Positions 7,854 through 15,845 of a stretch of 52,394 nt of DNA are shown here, piece after piece. This DNA is from Candidatus Bathyarchaeota archaeon BA2 (GTDB lineage: Archaea; Thermoproteota; Bathyarchaeia; Bathyarchaeales; Bathyarchaeaceae), in assembly GCA_001399795.1 (NCBI GenBank), contig LIHK01000006.1, positions 1 to 52,394 on the forward strand. The letters are read 5' to 3'. The translations under genes were made by a program, and so were the position numbers. Position 1 is the stretch's first letter. Every line of letters starts with the position of its first letter. The notes beneath the pieces are model-generated. The model searched no databases. It saw nothing but the letters and a program-made list of their open reading frames with translations, and had not been told where the DNA came from.

Positions 7854-8012
7854 AGCGAGTTCGGAGAGAGGCTAGCTAAGGTTGAGGGCGTTCTAAAACA
7901 GATGGATAAGCGCCTAAACCACATCGAGAGTAGGCTGAACTGGACGTTAGGAACCATGATCACCATGTGGATCTCTTTAATCGGGTTGTTGATAATGGTA
8001 TTGATGAAATAA
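7854..8012 (+). pseudogene. Remnant of a coiled-coil/single-TM small protein
   Basis: The frame from 7854 to the TAA at 8010-8012 encodes a heptad-rich stretch (MDKRLNHIESRLNW) followed by one hydrophobic segment (MWISLIGLLIMVLM). This is the layout of short archaeal coiled-coil proteins with a C-terminal membrane anchor. There is no start codon before the internal ATG at 7902, and an in-frame TAA sits at 7851, so the N-terminus is missing. From 7902 a 36-residue peptide could be made. Confidence 0.45.
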
Positions 8013-8142
8013 GCCTATAGGCTTACTTCTTTGGCAAATTAGAGGCTGGCATCGTTTGGAGAAGCGCGTTAACTTTTGCGCTCGGCTCAGAGAGCGCGCG
8101 CTATAAATAGGTGATTCTTAACATTTTACTTGGTGCCTGATT

Positions 8143-8544
8143 GTGGGCTTTGCTAAGGCTAAGTTTAGGGTTGTAGGGGATAGTGATGCTTTCGAGGGCG
8201 TTGCTTTGGTTGATAGTGGTGCATGGTATACGGTTATTGATGAGGGGCTAGCTAGGCAACTGGGCGTAAAATACACGGGGTTAAGTGTAACGTTAACCTT
8301 GTTTTCTGGGCATAGGATTGCCTGCCGTGAAGGCATAATAAATTCTGTTACCCTTGAAGAGAAAACGGCACCTTCTGAACTTGTTGCAGTGTGTTCAATA
8401 AATGAATCCATAAAAGGCTTGCTCAAGAAACAGGAAGTCGAAGATCGTTTAGTAATAGGTGTACATACCCTTGAAAGGTTGGGCTACGCCATAGATGTAG
8501 TTGCACATAAGCTAATCGAATCACCTGGAATCTTAATGATTTGA
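8143..8544 (+). CDS. Retropepsin-like (clan AA) aspartic protease
   Basis: 133 aa with the two hallmarks of a single-domain retropepsin fold: the catalytic ALVDSGAWYT (DSGA 24-27), and a later hydrophobic-hydrophobic-Gly motif LVIG (103-106) followed by LERLGYAID. Such proteins act as homodimers, each giving one Asp. The predicted start is GTG at 8143. No transmembrane segment or phage/retroelement neighbour is visible; it stands alone within the decayed accessory island. The substrate is unknown. A proteolytically inactive paralog is possible, but the Asp is present. Confidence 0.75.
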   Translation: MGFAKAKFRVVGDSDAFEGVALVDSGAWYTVIDEGLARQLGVKYTGLSVTLTLFSGHRIACREGIINSVTLEEKTAPSELVAVCSINESIKGLLKKQEVEDRLVIGVHTLERLGYAIDVVAHKLIESPGILMI

Positions 8545-8722
8545 AACCAAAACTGAAAAACGCACTCTTTCTAGTAAAAACTTCTTAAGAACTATTTATG
8601 CTGAGACCATTGTGATGGAGTAGGTGGAGTTCATAAACCAGTATGAGATCGAAAAGGAAGGAGAATTCCGTGGAATTGTTTCTATTTGTAAAGAACCGAA
8701 GTTGATACGATATCGCGCGCGT

Positions 8723-8911
8723 CTATTCTTCTTCTTTTGATGGAGGCCCGTGCAGCGTGTAGCTTAACACATCTCCAGGCTCAGCTTCAAGCTCTTCTAC
8801 AATAATGCGTGGAATCGTGAACCTGCCGTCTTTGCCAACTCGGGCGTAGAAAGATCCACTTCTGTGAGGTTTGCGGCTGTAAACGTGGACGCTTAAAAAC
8901 TTCTCCGGCAT
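8723..8911 (-). CDS. AbrB/MazE-type DNA-binding protein
   Basis: 62 aa from ATG 8911. Residues about 22-52 match the AbrB/SpoVT swapped-hairpin domain (ARVGKDGRFTIPR, then EPGDVLSYTL). Such proteins are transition-state regulators or antitoxins. A longer version from 8989 is possible, but its first 12 residues would be antisense to the MCM fragment at 8953-9067, so I prefer the internal start. No toxin gene is adjacent, so it may be an orphan antitoxin. Confidence 0.6.
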   Translation of the reverse strand: MPEKFLSVHVYSRKPHRSGSFYARVGKDGRFTIPRIIVEELEAEPGDVLSYTLHGPPSKEEE

Positions 8912-8952
8912 CCAACCTGTGCTTCCACCTGAGTAGAACAGGTATCTGAACG

Positions 8953-9067
8953 TGGCCCCTTTTGGCTTCGTGCAAGAATCCACGTTCATTTATTCCCAAG
9001 AAAATTGCATCGTTGATGTTGCGAGACCTGGCGATCACGTTTCCGCGGTTGGAATCGTTCGTGCGGG
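8953..9067 (+). pseudogene. MCM helicase fragment with internal deletion
   Basis: The plus strand reads APFGFVQESTFIYSQE and then, directly, VDVARPGDHVSAVGIVRAG. These match the intact MCM at residues 168-183 and 212-229; the roughly 27 codons between them are missing. Over 9009-9067 the DNA is close to 90% identical by eye to 11208-11267. The frame continues only to a TAA about 35 bp later. It is a leftover of a second mcm copy about 1 kb upstream of the living gins-mcm operon. Confidence 0.75.
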
Positions 9068-9319
9068 GTTTGATAGGGGGTTTGATATGCAATTGCGTTT
9101 CTAAGAGGAGCCGTTAAGCAGTTTTATAGGGGTTAGGGCTGCAGGGTTAATTTTTCAGAGAGCGTTCACGTAGGCAACGGCATGATTGATGGTGAGGTTG
9201 TTCGTGAACCCTAAAGTGTAGCTATGGAACTAAAAAAGTTCTAGCTTCTAAGCATAAAAAAGAAAGGGGTTTTGTCTGGAGAGCGAGGTGATTCCACTCT
9301 CCTACTTGCGCCACTTCAG
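9068..9319. other. Gene-poor stretch between MCM fragment and beta-helix remnant
   Basis: No complete gene. On the minus strand a short frame near 9150-9211 encodes LGFTNNLTINHAVAYVNAL and stops; it could be another scrap of surface protein. A GGAGAG/CTCTCC stem lies near 9278-9302, downstream of the beta-helix remnant, and might have been its terminator. Confidence 0.3.
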
Positions 9320-9820
9320 TCAAGTAGGGACTGGTAGGGGTAACCAAGGCTTGAACTTGACATTGTCGCTTACAGGATCGCCTTTGCCCCAGGGATTCAA
9401 AGTTGGGTGGTATGGTCCGCTCGGGCGTCCCCACCAATTTAAGCGAGCATCGACAGGTATCTCGACGTTGTTCAAGATTCCCCACTCGGTGTTGCCGTAG
9501 ATGTTGCTGAAGCGAATGACAATTCCCGTCGCATAGAAATTATCAGCCCAACCTTCAGTTTTAAGGAGGTCCTCAACATAAACCCCAATTCTCGCCCCTG
9601 TTATGTCCGAGAGCGTAAATTTAGCGTTCTCACAACCTCTGATGTGTACTCCATATGCGTGTTCACCAGCGCTTTTGAGAATATTGTTGATATGAACATC
9701 GGTGAACGTGTTATTGACTCCTCCACTCAACCTGAATCCAGAAGCGCGGCCTTCCGTAGCTGTACAGGTGATATTGGTGATGGTGAGAGAGGCGAAGGTG
9801 CAAGGGATTTCGCAGCTCAA
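9320..9820 (-). pseudogene. C-terminal fragment of a parallel beta-helix surface protein
   Basis: 166 aa of right-handed beta-helix repeats (NNTFTDVHINN, FSNIYGNTEWGI) ending with the characteristic cap LNWWGRPSGPYHPTLNPWG and SDNVKFKPWL. Secreted archaeal proteins of this NosD/pectate-lyase-like type are normally several hundred residues long with a signal peptide. Here there is no signal sequence, the only start is a TTG, and an in-frame TAG sits just upstream, so only the distal end remains. It lies between the MCM fragment and the gins promoter. Confidence 0.65.
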
Positions 9821-9950
9821 CTATCTCCCCCACAACGTATTAGAAAAAGGCACACCATAAATTATTATCTGCCCTCCACAGACTTAATTCTCAAAGTGTG
9901 AAAAACCTCGGTGTCTCGCTTAGATTTTAGTCTTTCTTCTTTAACTAGAG

Positions 9951-9960
9951 CTTTTATACC
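9951..9960 (+). promoter_or_regulatory. TATA-like box for gins-mcm
   Basis: cttttatacc lies 39-48 bases before the GTG start of the GINS gene, the expected position for an archaeal TATA box with a short leader. Confidence 0.4.
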
Positions 9961-9998
9961 TAAACCTCACATTCCCTCTAGAACAAACCTCCTGTAAA

Positions 9999-10583
9999 GT
10001 GGGGTTAAAATTGTCAGCAGAACCATTAACCTTTATCAGAGATGCAGATTTTACCTTCGAAAACACCCCAGTCAAGATAGTTGTAAATAGAAACTGCCCC
10101 GAAATCGAGCTCGCCGGCTTAAAAGTCGGACCATTCCAAGAGGGAAAAGAATACGAAGTTAGGTTTTGGATAGCCGAGGAACTGGAAAAGGCTGGAATAG
10201 CGCGTTTCCGAGAAGAAGAATTGCTGGATTTAGTAAAGCTTAACAAAATTCACTGGAAAGAACGAGTTCAGCCCACCCAACAAATCTCCTCCCTACCCGA
10301 GGACTTTTACCCTCGACTACGACACTACCTCACCGACTTAAAAAAGGACGCCATAAAGAAAACTGAAAAAATGGGGGACTACGAGAAGGCTATGAGTCTC
10401 TCCCGCGACATCATCAATTTGAGGCTAAAAAAAATTGTCTCACTGGCTTCAGCTCCGGCGCAAACAGATCAAATTCTCCAGAACCTGACAAGAGAGGAAC
10501 GTGTTGTCTACAAATCGTTATACGAAACCATCAGCGAATGGAGAAAGGAAATTCTGAAGACGAAGGGAGGCGATGAGTCTTGA
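9999..10583 (+). CDS. GINS complex subunit (Gins23-like)
   Basis: 194 aa. A short beta-rich B domain comes first (GPFQEGKEYEVRFWIAEELEKAGIA), followed by an alpha-helical A domain (FYPRLRHYLTDL). This B-A order is that of Gins23/Psf2-Psf3 type subunits. GINS links MCM with the RecJ-like GAN nuclease in the archaeal CMG-like replicative helicase; a RecJ-like gene is in this window at 28864-30318. The stop overlaps the TTG start of mcm. The start is GTG at 9999; a TTG four codons later is an alternative. The sister subunit Gins51 is not in the window. Confidence 0.82.
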   Translation: MGLKLSAEPLTFIRDADFTFENTPVKIVVNRNCPEIELAGLKVGPFQEGKEYEVRFWIAEELEKAGIARFREEELLDLVKLNKIHWKERVQPTQQISSLPEDFYPRLRHYLTDLKKDAIKKTEKMGDYEKAMSLSRDIINLRLKKIVSLASAPAQTDQILQNLTREERVVYKSLYETISEWRKEILKTKGGDES

Positions 10584-12613
10584 CAGAGATGCTGGTAGCT
10601 GATCCCCAAGAACGATTCCAAGACTTTCTCAAATCAGACAAATACCGTGAGAGAATCTCCCGAATGGCTATCGCTGGCAGCACCTCCCTAATCGTAGATT
10701 TTGAAGAACTTTTAGCGACAGATTCCGCCCTGGCAGAAAGCATGTTAGAGAACCCTGACGAATATTTGGAGCACGCTAATCACGCCGCCCTTGCCCAGTT
10801 ACAGATAGAGGAACCTGAATACGCTGAAGGAGTTGAAGCAATTAATGTTAGGTTTCAAGGATTGCCTGAAACCATACCTTTGCGAACATTGGGATCCAAG
10901 CACGTTGGAAAGCTTGTTATGGTGGAGGGGATCATTGTTCGCGCTACGCCTACGAGACCATTGGTAATGCAGGCTGCCTTTCGATGTAAACGGTGTGGAA
11001 CGGTCACGTACGTTCCCCAGACGGATCCCTTCTTGAGAGAACCACCAGTGTGCAGCGATCCAACGTGTAGGAGAAGGGGTCCTTTTGATTTCCTTCAGGA
11101 AGAATCCACGTTTATTGATTCCCAGGAAATTCGCATTCAGGAGAGACCGGAGGGCCTTCCGCCTGGACAGCTCCCCCGGTGGATAGACATTAAGCTTCTT
11201 GGAAGCGAACTCGTTGATGTGGCGAGGCCTGGCGACCACGTTTCCGTGGTTGGAATCGTTCGTGCTGTGGCCCCGACCCTTCCAAGGGTTGGGAAACTTC
11301 GGGAATTTACGTTGCATCTTGACACCAACTTCATAAACGTTGTGAGTAAAGAGCCTGAAACCGTGCTTATTTCGCCTGAAGAAGAGAAGCAGATACTTGA
11401 ACTTGCAAAGGACCCGTGGGTACACCGTAAGATTCTTCGGTCGATAGCGCCTTCCATCTACGGCTATGAGCATATCAAAGAAGCCATAATGTACCTTCTG
11501 TTCGGAGGGGTTCCGAAACATCTCCCTGACATCACCATTCGAGGGGACATGAACGTCCTCATGATAGGAGACCCGGGAACAGCCAAATCCCAACTCCTAC
11601 AATACGTGGCGAGGGTAGCCCCACGGGGCCTATATACGTCTGGCCGAGGAACAACGGCTGCTGGTTTAACCGCGGCTGTGCTTCGCGAGGCAAGGGGTGG
11701 GATGACCCTAGAGGCTGGAGCGTTGGTGCTGGCGGACAAGGGTGTAGCAGCTATAGATGAAATAGACAAGATGCGCCCCGAAGATAGGGTTGCTATTCAC
11801 GAGGCGATGGAACAGCAGACGGTTTCTATTGCGAAGGGCGGCATCGTAGCGACTCTCAACGCGCGAACCTCCATTTTGGCTGCGGCTAACCCAGCCTTAG
11901 GAAGATATGATCCTTACCGGACGGTAGCAGAAAACGTACCCCTTCCCGTCACGATTCTTTCTAGATTTGACCTCATCTTCGTTTTGAGGGACGTGCCTGA
12001 AAAAGAGTTGGACACAAAGATGTCTGAGTACATACTAGATATCCATAGAACGGGTTTGGCTCCAGTTGAGTCACCCATACCGCCGGATTTGTTTAGAAAA
12101 TACATCAGTTACGCCAAAAACTTAAAGCCCGTATTGACCAAGGAAGCTTCTGAACGCATAAAAGACTTCTATTTGGCTATGCGTTCGGCCAGCGAGACTG
12201 AAGGAACTCCGGTAGCGATAACTGCTCGGCAACTTGAGTCTCTTGTTAGGGTGGCTGAGGCGAGGACTCGCGTAGCCCTTAGGAAAGAAGTTCTCGCCGA
12301 GGACGCTGAGACGGCGATTGCTATTATGAAACGGTCCCTTGAAGAGGTTGGAATCGACATTTCGTCTAGCAAATTCGACATAGACCTCATCATGACTGGT
12401 AAACCTAAGAGTCTCAGGGACAAGTTGTCGGTTGTGTTGGGTACGGTGGTTGAGATGGAGAAGGAGACCGGGATGGTGGAGAAGTCGGCGCTCCTGGAAA
12501 AACTTGAGACTGAACGTGAAATTTCGAGTGGGGAGGCGGAGAGGCTTATAGGACAGTTGGTGAAGGAGGGAACGCTGTACTCGCCTAGGGAGGGCTACCT
12601 CAAGAAGACCTAG
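10580..12613 (+). CDS. mcm: Replicative DNA helicase MCM
   Basis: 677 aa. The N-terminal hexamerisation/OB domain carries a zinc site (C136, C139, C158, C163). The AAA+ core has Walker A GDPGTAKS (about 330-337), Walker B IDEIDKM (about 392-398) and the arginine-finger segment SRFDLIF (about 460-466). A C-terminal winged helix completes the protein. No intein is present. The start is TTG overlapping the gins stop, so the two are translationally coupled. It unwinds parental DNA at forks with GINS. A deleted partial copy lies at 8953-9067. Confidence 0.97.
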   Translation: MTEMLVADPQERFQDFLKSDKYRERISRMAIAGSTSLIVDFEELLATDSALAESMLENPDEYLEHANHAALAQLQIEEPEYAEGVEAINVRFQGLPETIPLRTLGSKHVGKLVMVEGIIVRATPTRPLVMQAAFRCKRCGTVTYVPQTDPFLREPPVCSDPTCRRRGPFDFLQEESTFIDSQEIRIQERPEGLPPGQLPRWIDIKLLGSELVDVARPGDHVSVVGIVRAVAPTLPRVGKLREFTLHLDTNFINVVSKEPETVLISPEEEKQILELAKDPWVHRKILRSIAPSIYGYEHIKEAIMYLLFGGVPKHLPDITIRGDMNVLMIGDPGTAKSQLLQYVARVAPRGLYTSGRGTTAAGLTAAVLREARGGMTLEAGALVLADKGVAAIDEIDKMRPEDRVAIHEAMEQQTVSIAKGGIVATLNARTSILAAANPALGRYDPYRTVAENVPLPVTILSRFDLIFVLRDVPEKELDTKMSEYILDIHRTGLAPVESPIPPDLFRKYISYAKNLKPVLTKEASERIKDFYLAMRSASETEGTPVAITARQLESLVRVAEARTRVALRKEVLAEDAETAIAIMKRSLEEVGIDISSSKFDIDLIMTGKPKSLRDKLSVVLGTVVEMEKETGMVEKSALLEKLETEREISSGEAERLIGQLVKEGTLYSPREGYLKKT

Positions 12614-12626
12614 CCAAAAGGGTGCA

Positions 12627-12648
12627 AGCCTTGAGAATTGAAGACCTT
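12627..12648 (+). repeat. Diverged copy of the hel308 start region
   Basis: The 22 bases here match 13610-13631, the start of hel308, at 20 positions. Both copies begin with the same TTG start and encode MRIE followed by Asp-Leu or Glu-Leu. It lies 13 bp after the mcm stop. The arginase pseudogene fills the space between the two copies, so this looks like the original 5' end of hel308 in a gins-mcm-hel308 operon, cut off by the insertion. Confidence 0.5.
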
Positions 12649-12650
12649 AA

Positions 12651-13533
12651 TCAAACGCGCAAGAAATCAGCGATCAATCTTACGACTTTTCTCGCTTCCA
12701 CCCCCTCCGGGTCCTTTGCAGCATTAAAGACCATGATGGCCATGCCGCACAGCCTTCCGCTCCTAACTAGGCCTTGAAGTGTTTCCTGAAATTCACGCAT
12801 TGAAAGGCCGTCTCCCACGGGTAAGGATTGGGCTGACATCTCGGTTTCATCGAAGATATCCAAATACACGTGCACATACACGTTACTGCACCTTGGTTCC
12901 AGATCATGAAGGGTTTTCGACACTAACCTCACGGATTTTTTCCCTTGTGTGAACCCTAACATTAGATTCCGCTAGGGACCATCTCCTCCACAGCATCCAG
13001 TTCGCGTGTCCCGTACAGGACAATGTTTTCTTCAAGAAGCAAGGGAGAACGACCAAACATTTCCACAAGCTCTTTTGGTCCCCTCCCAGCGGTGATAGCG
13101 ACATCCATGCCGCCGATGAGACCTGAAGGTGTTGTCTCCGGAGTGTTAAAGTCTCCATGGGCATCCATGTAGATAAGTCCAATTCTTGAGCCTAGGGCTC
13201 TTTGGAAACCTTCGATTATTCCCATGAGAACGCTGTCTTCTCCCCTATGATGAGAGGAAAATATCCTCTATCCAGCGTGCTGTGAACCATTGTCGCCAAA
13301 GATTTGCATACTGCCTCGACCTGCTCCGGATTTAGAAGCTTCGGGTTGCCGCCGTCTCGAGGGGGCAGCCTTACCTCTACGTCGCCGTAGTCCACCACTT
13401 CGCTAACAACTTTCTTCAACTCATCAACTAACCCGGCGTCCCGAAAGGCTCGTGCGCCTTCGTCTACGCCGGGACCCATCCAGCCAACGTTGTACGGAAC
13501 GCCGATGAGGCCAACCTTTGATATCCTTGACAT
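12651..13533 (-). pseudogene. Arginase/agmatinase-family pseudogene
   Basis: The family is clear from LIGVPYNVGWMGPGVDEGARAFR at the N-terminus (about 13216-13533), YMDAHGDFNTPETTPSG in the middle and a C-terminal segment with VYLDIFDE. Three frame changes break it: a C4 run at 13242-13245 where one extra base restores LIIGGEDSVLMGII, and two more near 12970 and 12925. The middle stretch NVRVHTREKIREV lies in a third frame. Metal ligands also look eroded: GGEDS where arginases have GGxHS, and YLDIFDE where they have DxDxxDP. It is antisense to its neighbours and separates mcm from hel308. Confidence 0.8.
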
Positions 13534-13576
13534 CAATGCCTTCCTTCCTTAAGAAACATATCCATCAGGCAATGCT

Positions 13577-13584
13577 CTTTAAAT
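13577..13584 (+). promoter_or_regulatory. TATA-like box for hel308
   Basis: ctttaaat lies 30-37 bases before the TTG start at 13614. If hel308 once belonged to the mcm transcript, this would be a promoter acquired after the arginase insertion. Confidence 0.35.
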
Positions 13585-13613
13585 CGTTTTAGCAATATAT
13601 CTGTGACCTAGCC

Positions 13614-15845
13614 TTGAGAATCGAAGAACTTTCGATACCAGAATCCGTAAAGCAAGTCATAATCACTTCAGGAATCACAGAGCTTTATCCTCCCCAAGAG
13701 GAAGCCATACGAGCAGGAGCCCTAGAAGAAAAAAACCTTGTCTTGGCGAGTCCCACCGCCTCAGGAAAAACCCTCATCGCCGAACTTTGCGCCCTAAAAC
13801 ACGTGTTAGAACGAGACGGAAAAGTTCTCTATCTGACTCCCCTACGGGCCCTAGCCAGCGAAAAATACGAGGAGTTCAGGAAATACACAGTCATTAGGAA
13901 AAGGAATAGAAGAAGAGTCAGCGTTGGAATAAGCACTGGCGATTATGACAGCAGCGATTCATGGTTAGAGAGATATGACATAATCATCACAACCAATGAA
14001 AAATGCGATTCGCTCCTAAGGCACAGAGCGCGCTGGGTAAACGAGATATCCCTTGTGGTCGCTGACGAGGTGCATCTACTAAACGACGCTGAACGTGGAC
14101 CAACCTTGGAAGTCGTCCTCGCCAGACTCATGCAAGTAAACCCGAATGCCCAACTCCTAGCCTTAAGCGCAACAGTGAAAAACGCTGAGGAAGCCGCTGA
14201 TTGGCTAAAGGCAGATTACATAACAACAGAATGGAGACCCGTCGTCCTCAAGGAGGGCGTCCTCCTACACGACGAATTTCACTTCAAAGATGGAGGAGCC
14301 CAAAAAATAGAGAAACCCACAAAAAACCCAGCCATGAACCTTGCTCTACACATTGTAAAATCCGGGGGACAAGCCCTCATCTTCGCAGGAACACGAAAAA
14401 ACTCGGTGAGCCTAGCTAAAAGGGCAGCAACGGACATGAGAACCATCATATCCAAGCCCATGAAACGTTCCCTAACAAGAATCGCCGAAGAGATTCTCGC
14501 AACCGGCGAGAGAACAAGACTCAGCGAACTCCTAGCCGAACTTATCAGTCAGGGAACAGCCTTTCACCACGCTGGATTAGGCGGCGGCCACAGAAGAACA
14601 ATCGAAGACGCCTTCAGAGAAGGAAAAATCAAGATTTTGACAGCCACCCCCACCCTGGCCTTCGGAGTAAACCTTCCAGCAAGAATGGTGATTATCCACG
14701 ATTACAGGCGTTACGAGCCAGGATACGGCTACTACCCCATAACGGTGCTTGAGTATAAACAGATGGCGGGGCGCGCTGGAAGGCCCCGTTACGACAAGAT
14801 TGGGGAAGCCTTACTTATCGCTAAGACGGAGGACGAACGCGACTATCTGATGGAAAGCTACGTCCTTTCCGAGCCTGAGAGGATATGGTCGAAGCTGGCG
14901 GTGGAGCGAATCCTTCGATCCCACGTTTTGGCCACCATTGCAGCAGACTTCGCCCACACCGAACAGGGGATATACGACTTTTTTGGCAGAACCTTCTACG
15001 CTTATCAGTATGACCCCAGAGCCATGAAAGGAGTCATCACAAAAATTTTGAAATTCCTCTACAAAGAGAAGATGATCGAAGTTAACGGCGAAAACGTTTA
15101 CGCCACTAGGTTTGGAAGAAGGGTCTCTGAGCTCTACATTGATCCCATTTCAGCTGTCATAATTCGAGAAGCCCTTCTAAATCGCGCACCAAAACTCACG
15201 GACATGAGTTTCCTCCACATGGTTGCCCACACCCCAGACATGTTTCCAAAGCTTCGCCCCTACTCAAGAGAAATCGACAACCTCGCCTTATTCGTTGATG
15301 AACATCGAGAAGAGTTCATGTTTGACGTGCCAGACGAATGGGAGGACAGAATCGCCTACGAAGAGTTTCTGGGAGAAGCCAAGCTGGCCTGGGTGATGGA
15401 CGCTTGGATAGAAGAAACGACAGAAGACGAAACTATAGAGAAATTTCGAGTCCAGCCTGGCGACCTCTACAGACTCATCCAAACCACAAGATGGCTCCTT
15501 TACTCCTCGTATGAACTAGCCTCCCTTTTCGGCCACAAAGACCTCCTCCCACACCTCGCAGAACTCATGGAAAGAACCGAAAATGGAGTGAAGGCTGAAC
15601 TGTTGCCTCTTGTAAGGCTAGAGGGAATCGGAAGGGTGCGGGCACGCACACTATACAACTCAGGCCTAAAAACCGTCAAAGACCTCAAAGAAGCCCCCCT
15701 CAATAAATTAGTCAGCCTACCCCTCATTGGACCCAAACTCGCCAAGAAGATAAAGGAGCAAGTGGGCGGGTTTGTCAAATCCGAAGAGTGGAAGAAGCTG
15801 AAGAAAAAGAAAACTTTGGAGCAAAGAGCCCTAACCCAGTACTAG
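13614..15845 (+). CDS. hel308: ATP-dependent DNA helicase Hel308
   Basis: 743 aa Ski2-like superfamily 2 helicase that acts on stalled or recombining forks (3'-5' unwinding). Motif I ASPTASGKT lies at about 45-53, the DEVH box at 151-154, and motif VI QMAGRAGRP at about 383-391. The ratchet domain follows, then a helix-hairpin-helix near the C-terminus (LEGIGRVRARTLYNSG). The start is TTG at 13614. Its stop overlaps the purB stop on the other strand by three bases. The 5' end is duplicated at 12627-12648. Confidence 0.95.
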   Translation: MRIEELSIPESVKQVIITSGITELYPPQEEAIRAGALEEKNLVLASPTASGKTLIAELCALKHVLERDGKVLYLTPLRALASEKYEEFRKYTVIRKRNRRRVSVGISTGDYDSSDSWLERYDIIITTNEKCDSLLRHRARWVNEISLVVADEVHLLNDAERGPTLEVVLARLMQVNPNAQLLALSATVKNAEEAADWLKADYITTEWRPVVLKEGVLLHDEFHFKDGGAQKIEKPTKNPAMNLALHIVKSGGQALIFAGTRKNSVSLAKRAATDMRTIISKPMKRSLTRIAEEILATGERTRLSELLAELISQGTAFHHAGLGGGHRRTIEDAFREGKIKILTATPTLAFGVNLPARMVIIHDYRRYEPGYGYYPITVLEYKQMAGRAGRPRYDKIGEALLIAKTEDERDYLMESYVLSEPERIWSKLAVERILRSHVLATIAADFAHTEQGIYDFFGRTFYAYQYDPRAMKGVITKILKFLYKEKMIEVNGENVYATRFGRRVSELYIDPISAVIIREALLNRAPKLTDMSFLHMVAHTPDMFPKLRPYSREIDNLALFVDEHREEFMFDVPDEWEDRIAYEEFLGEAKLAWVMDAWIEETTEDETIEKFRVQPGDLYRLIQTTRWLLYSSYELASLFGHKDLLPHLAELMERTENGVKAELLPLVRLEGIGRVRARTLYNSGLKTVKDLKEAPLNKLVSLPLIGPKLAKKIKEQVGGFVKSEEWKKLKKKKTLEQRALTQY

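Noticed and set aside
12904-13182. 92-aa minus-strand ORF as a separate gene
   Set aside because: Only its last dozen residues make sense, as the third-frame part of the arginase pseudogene; the rest is a shadow.
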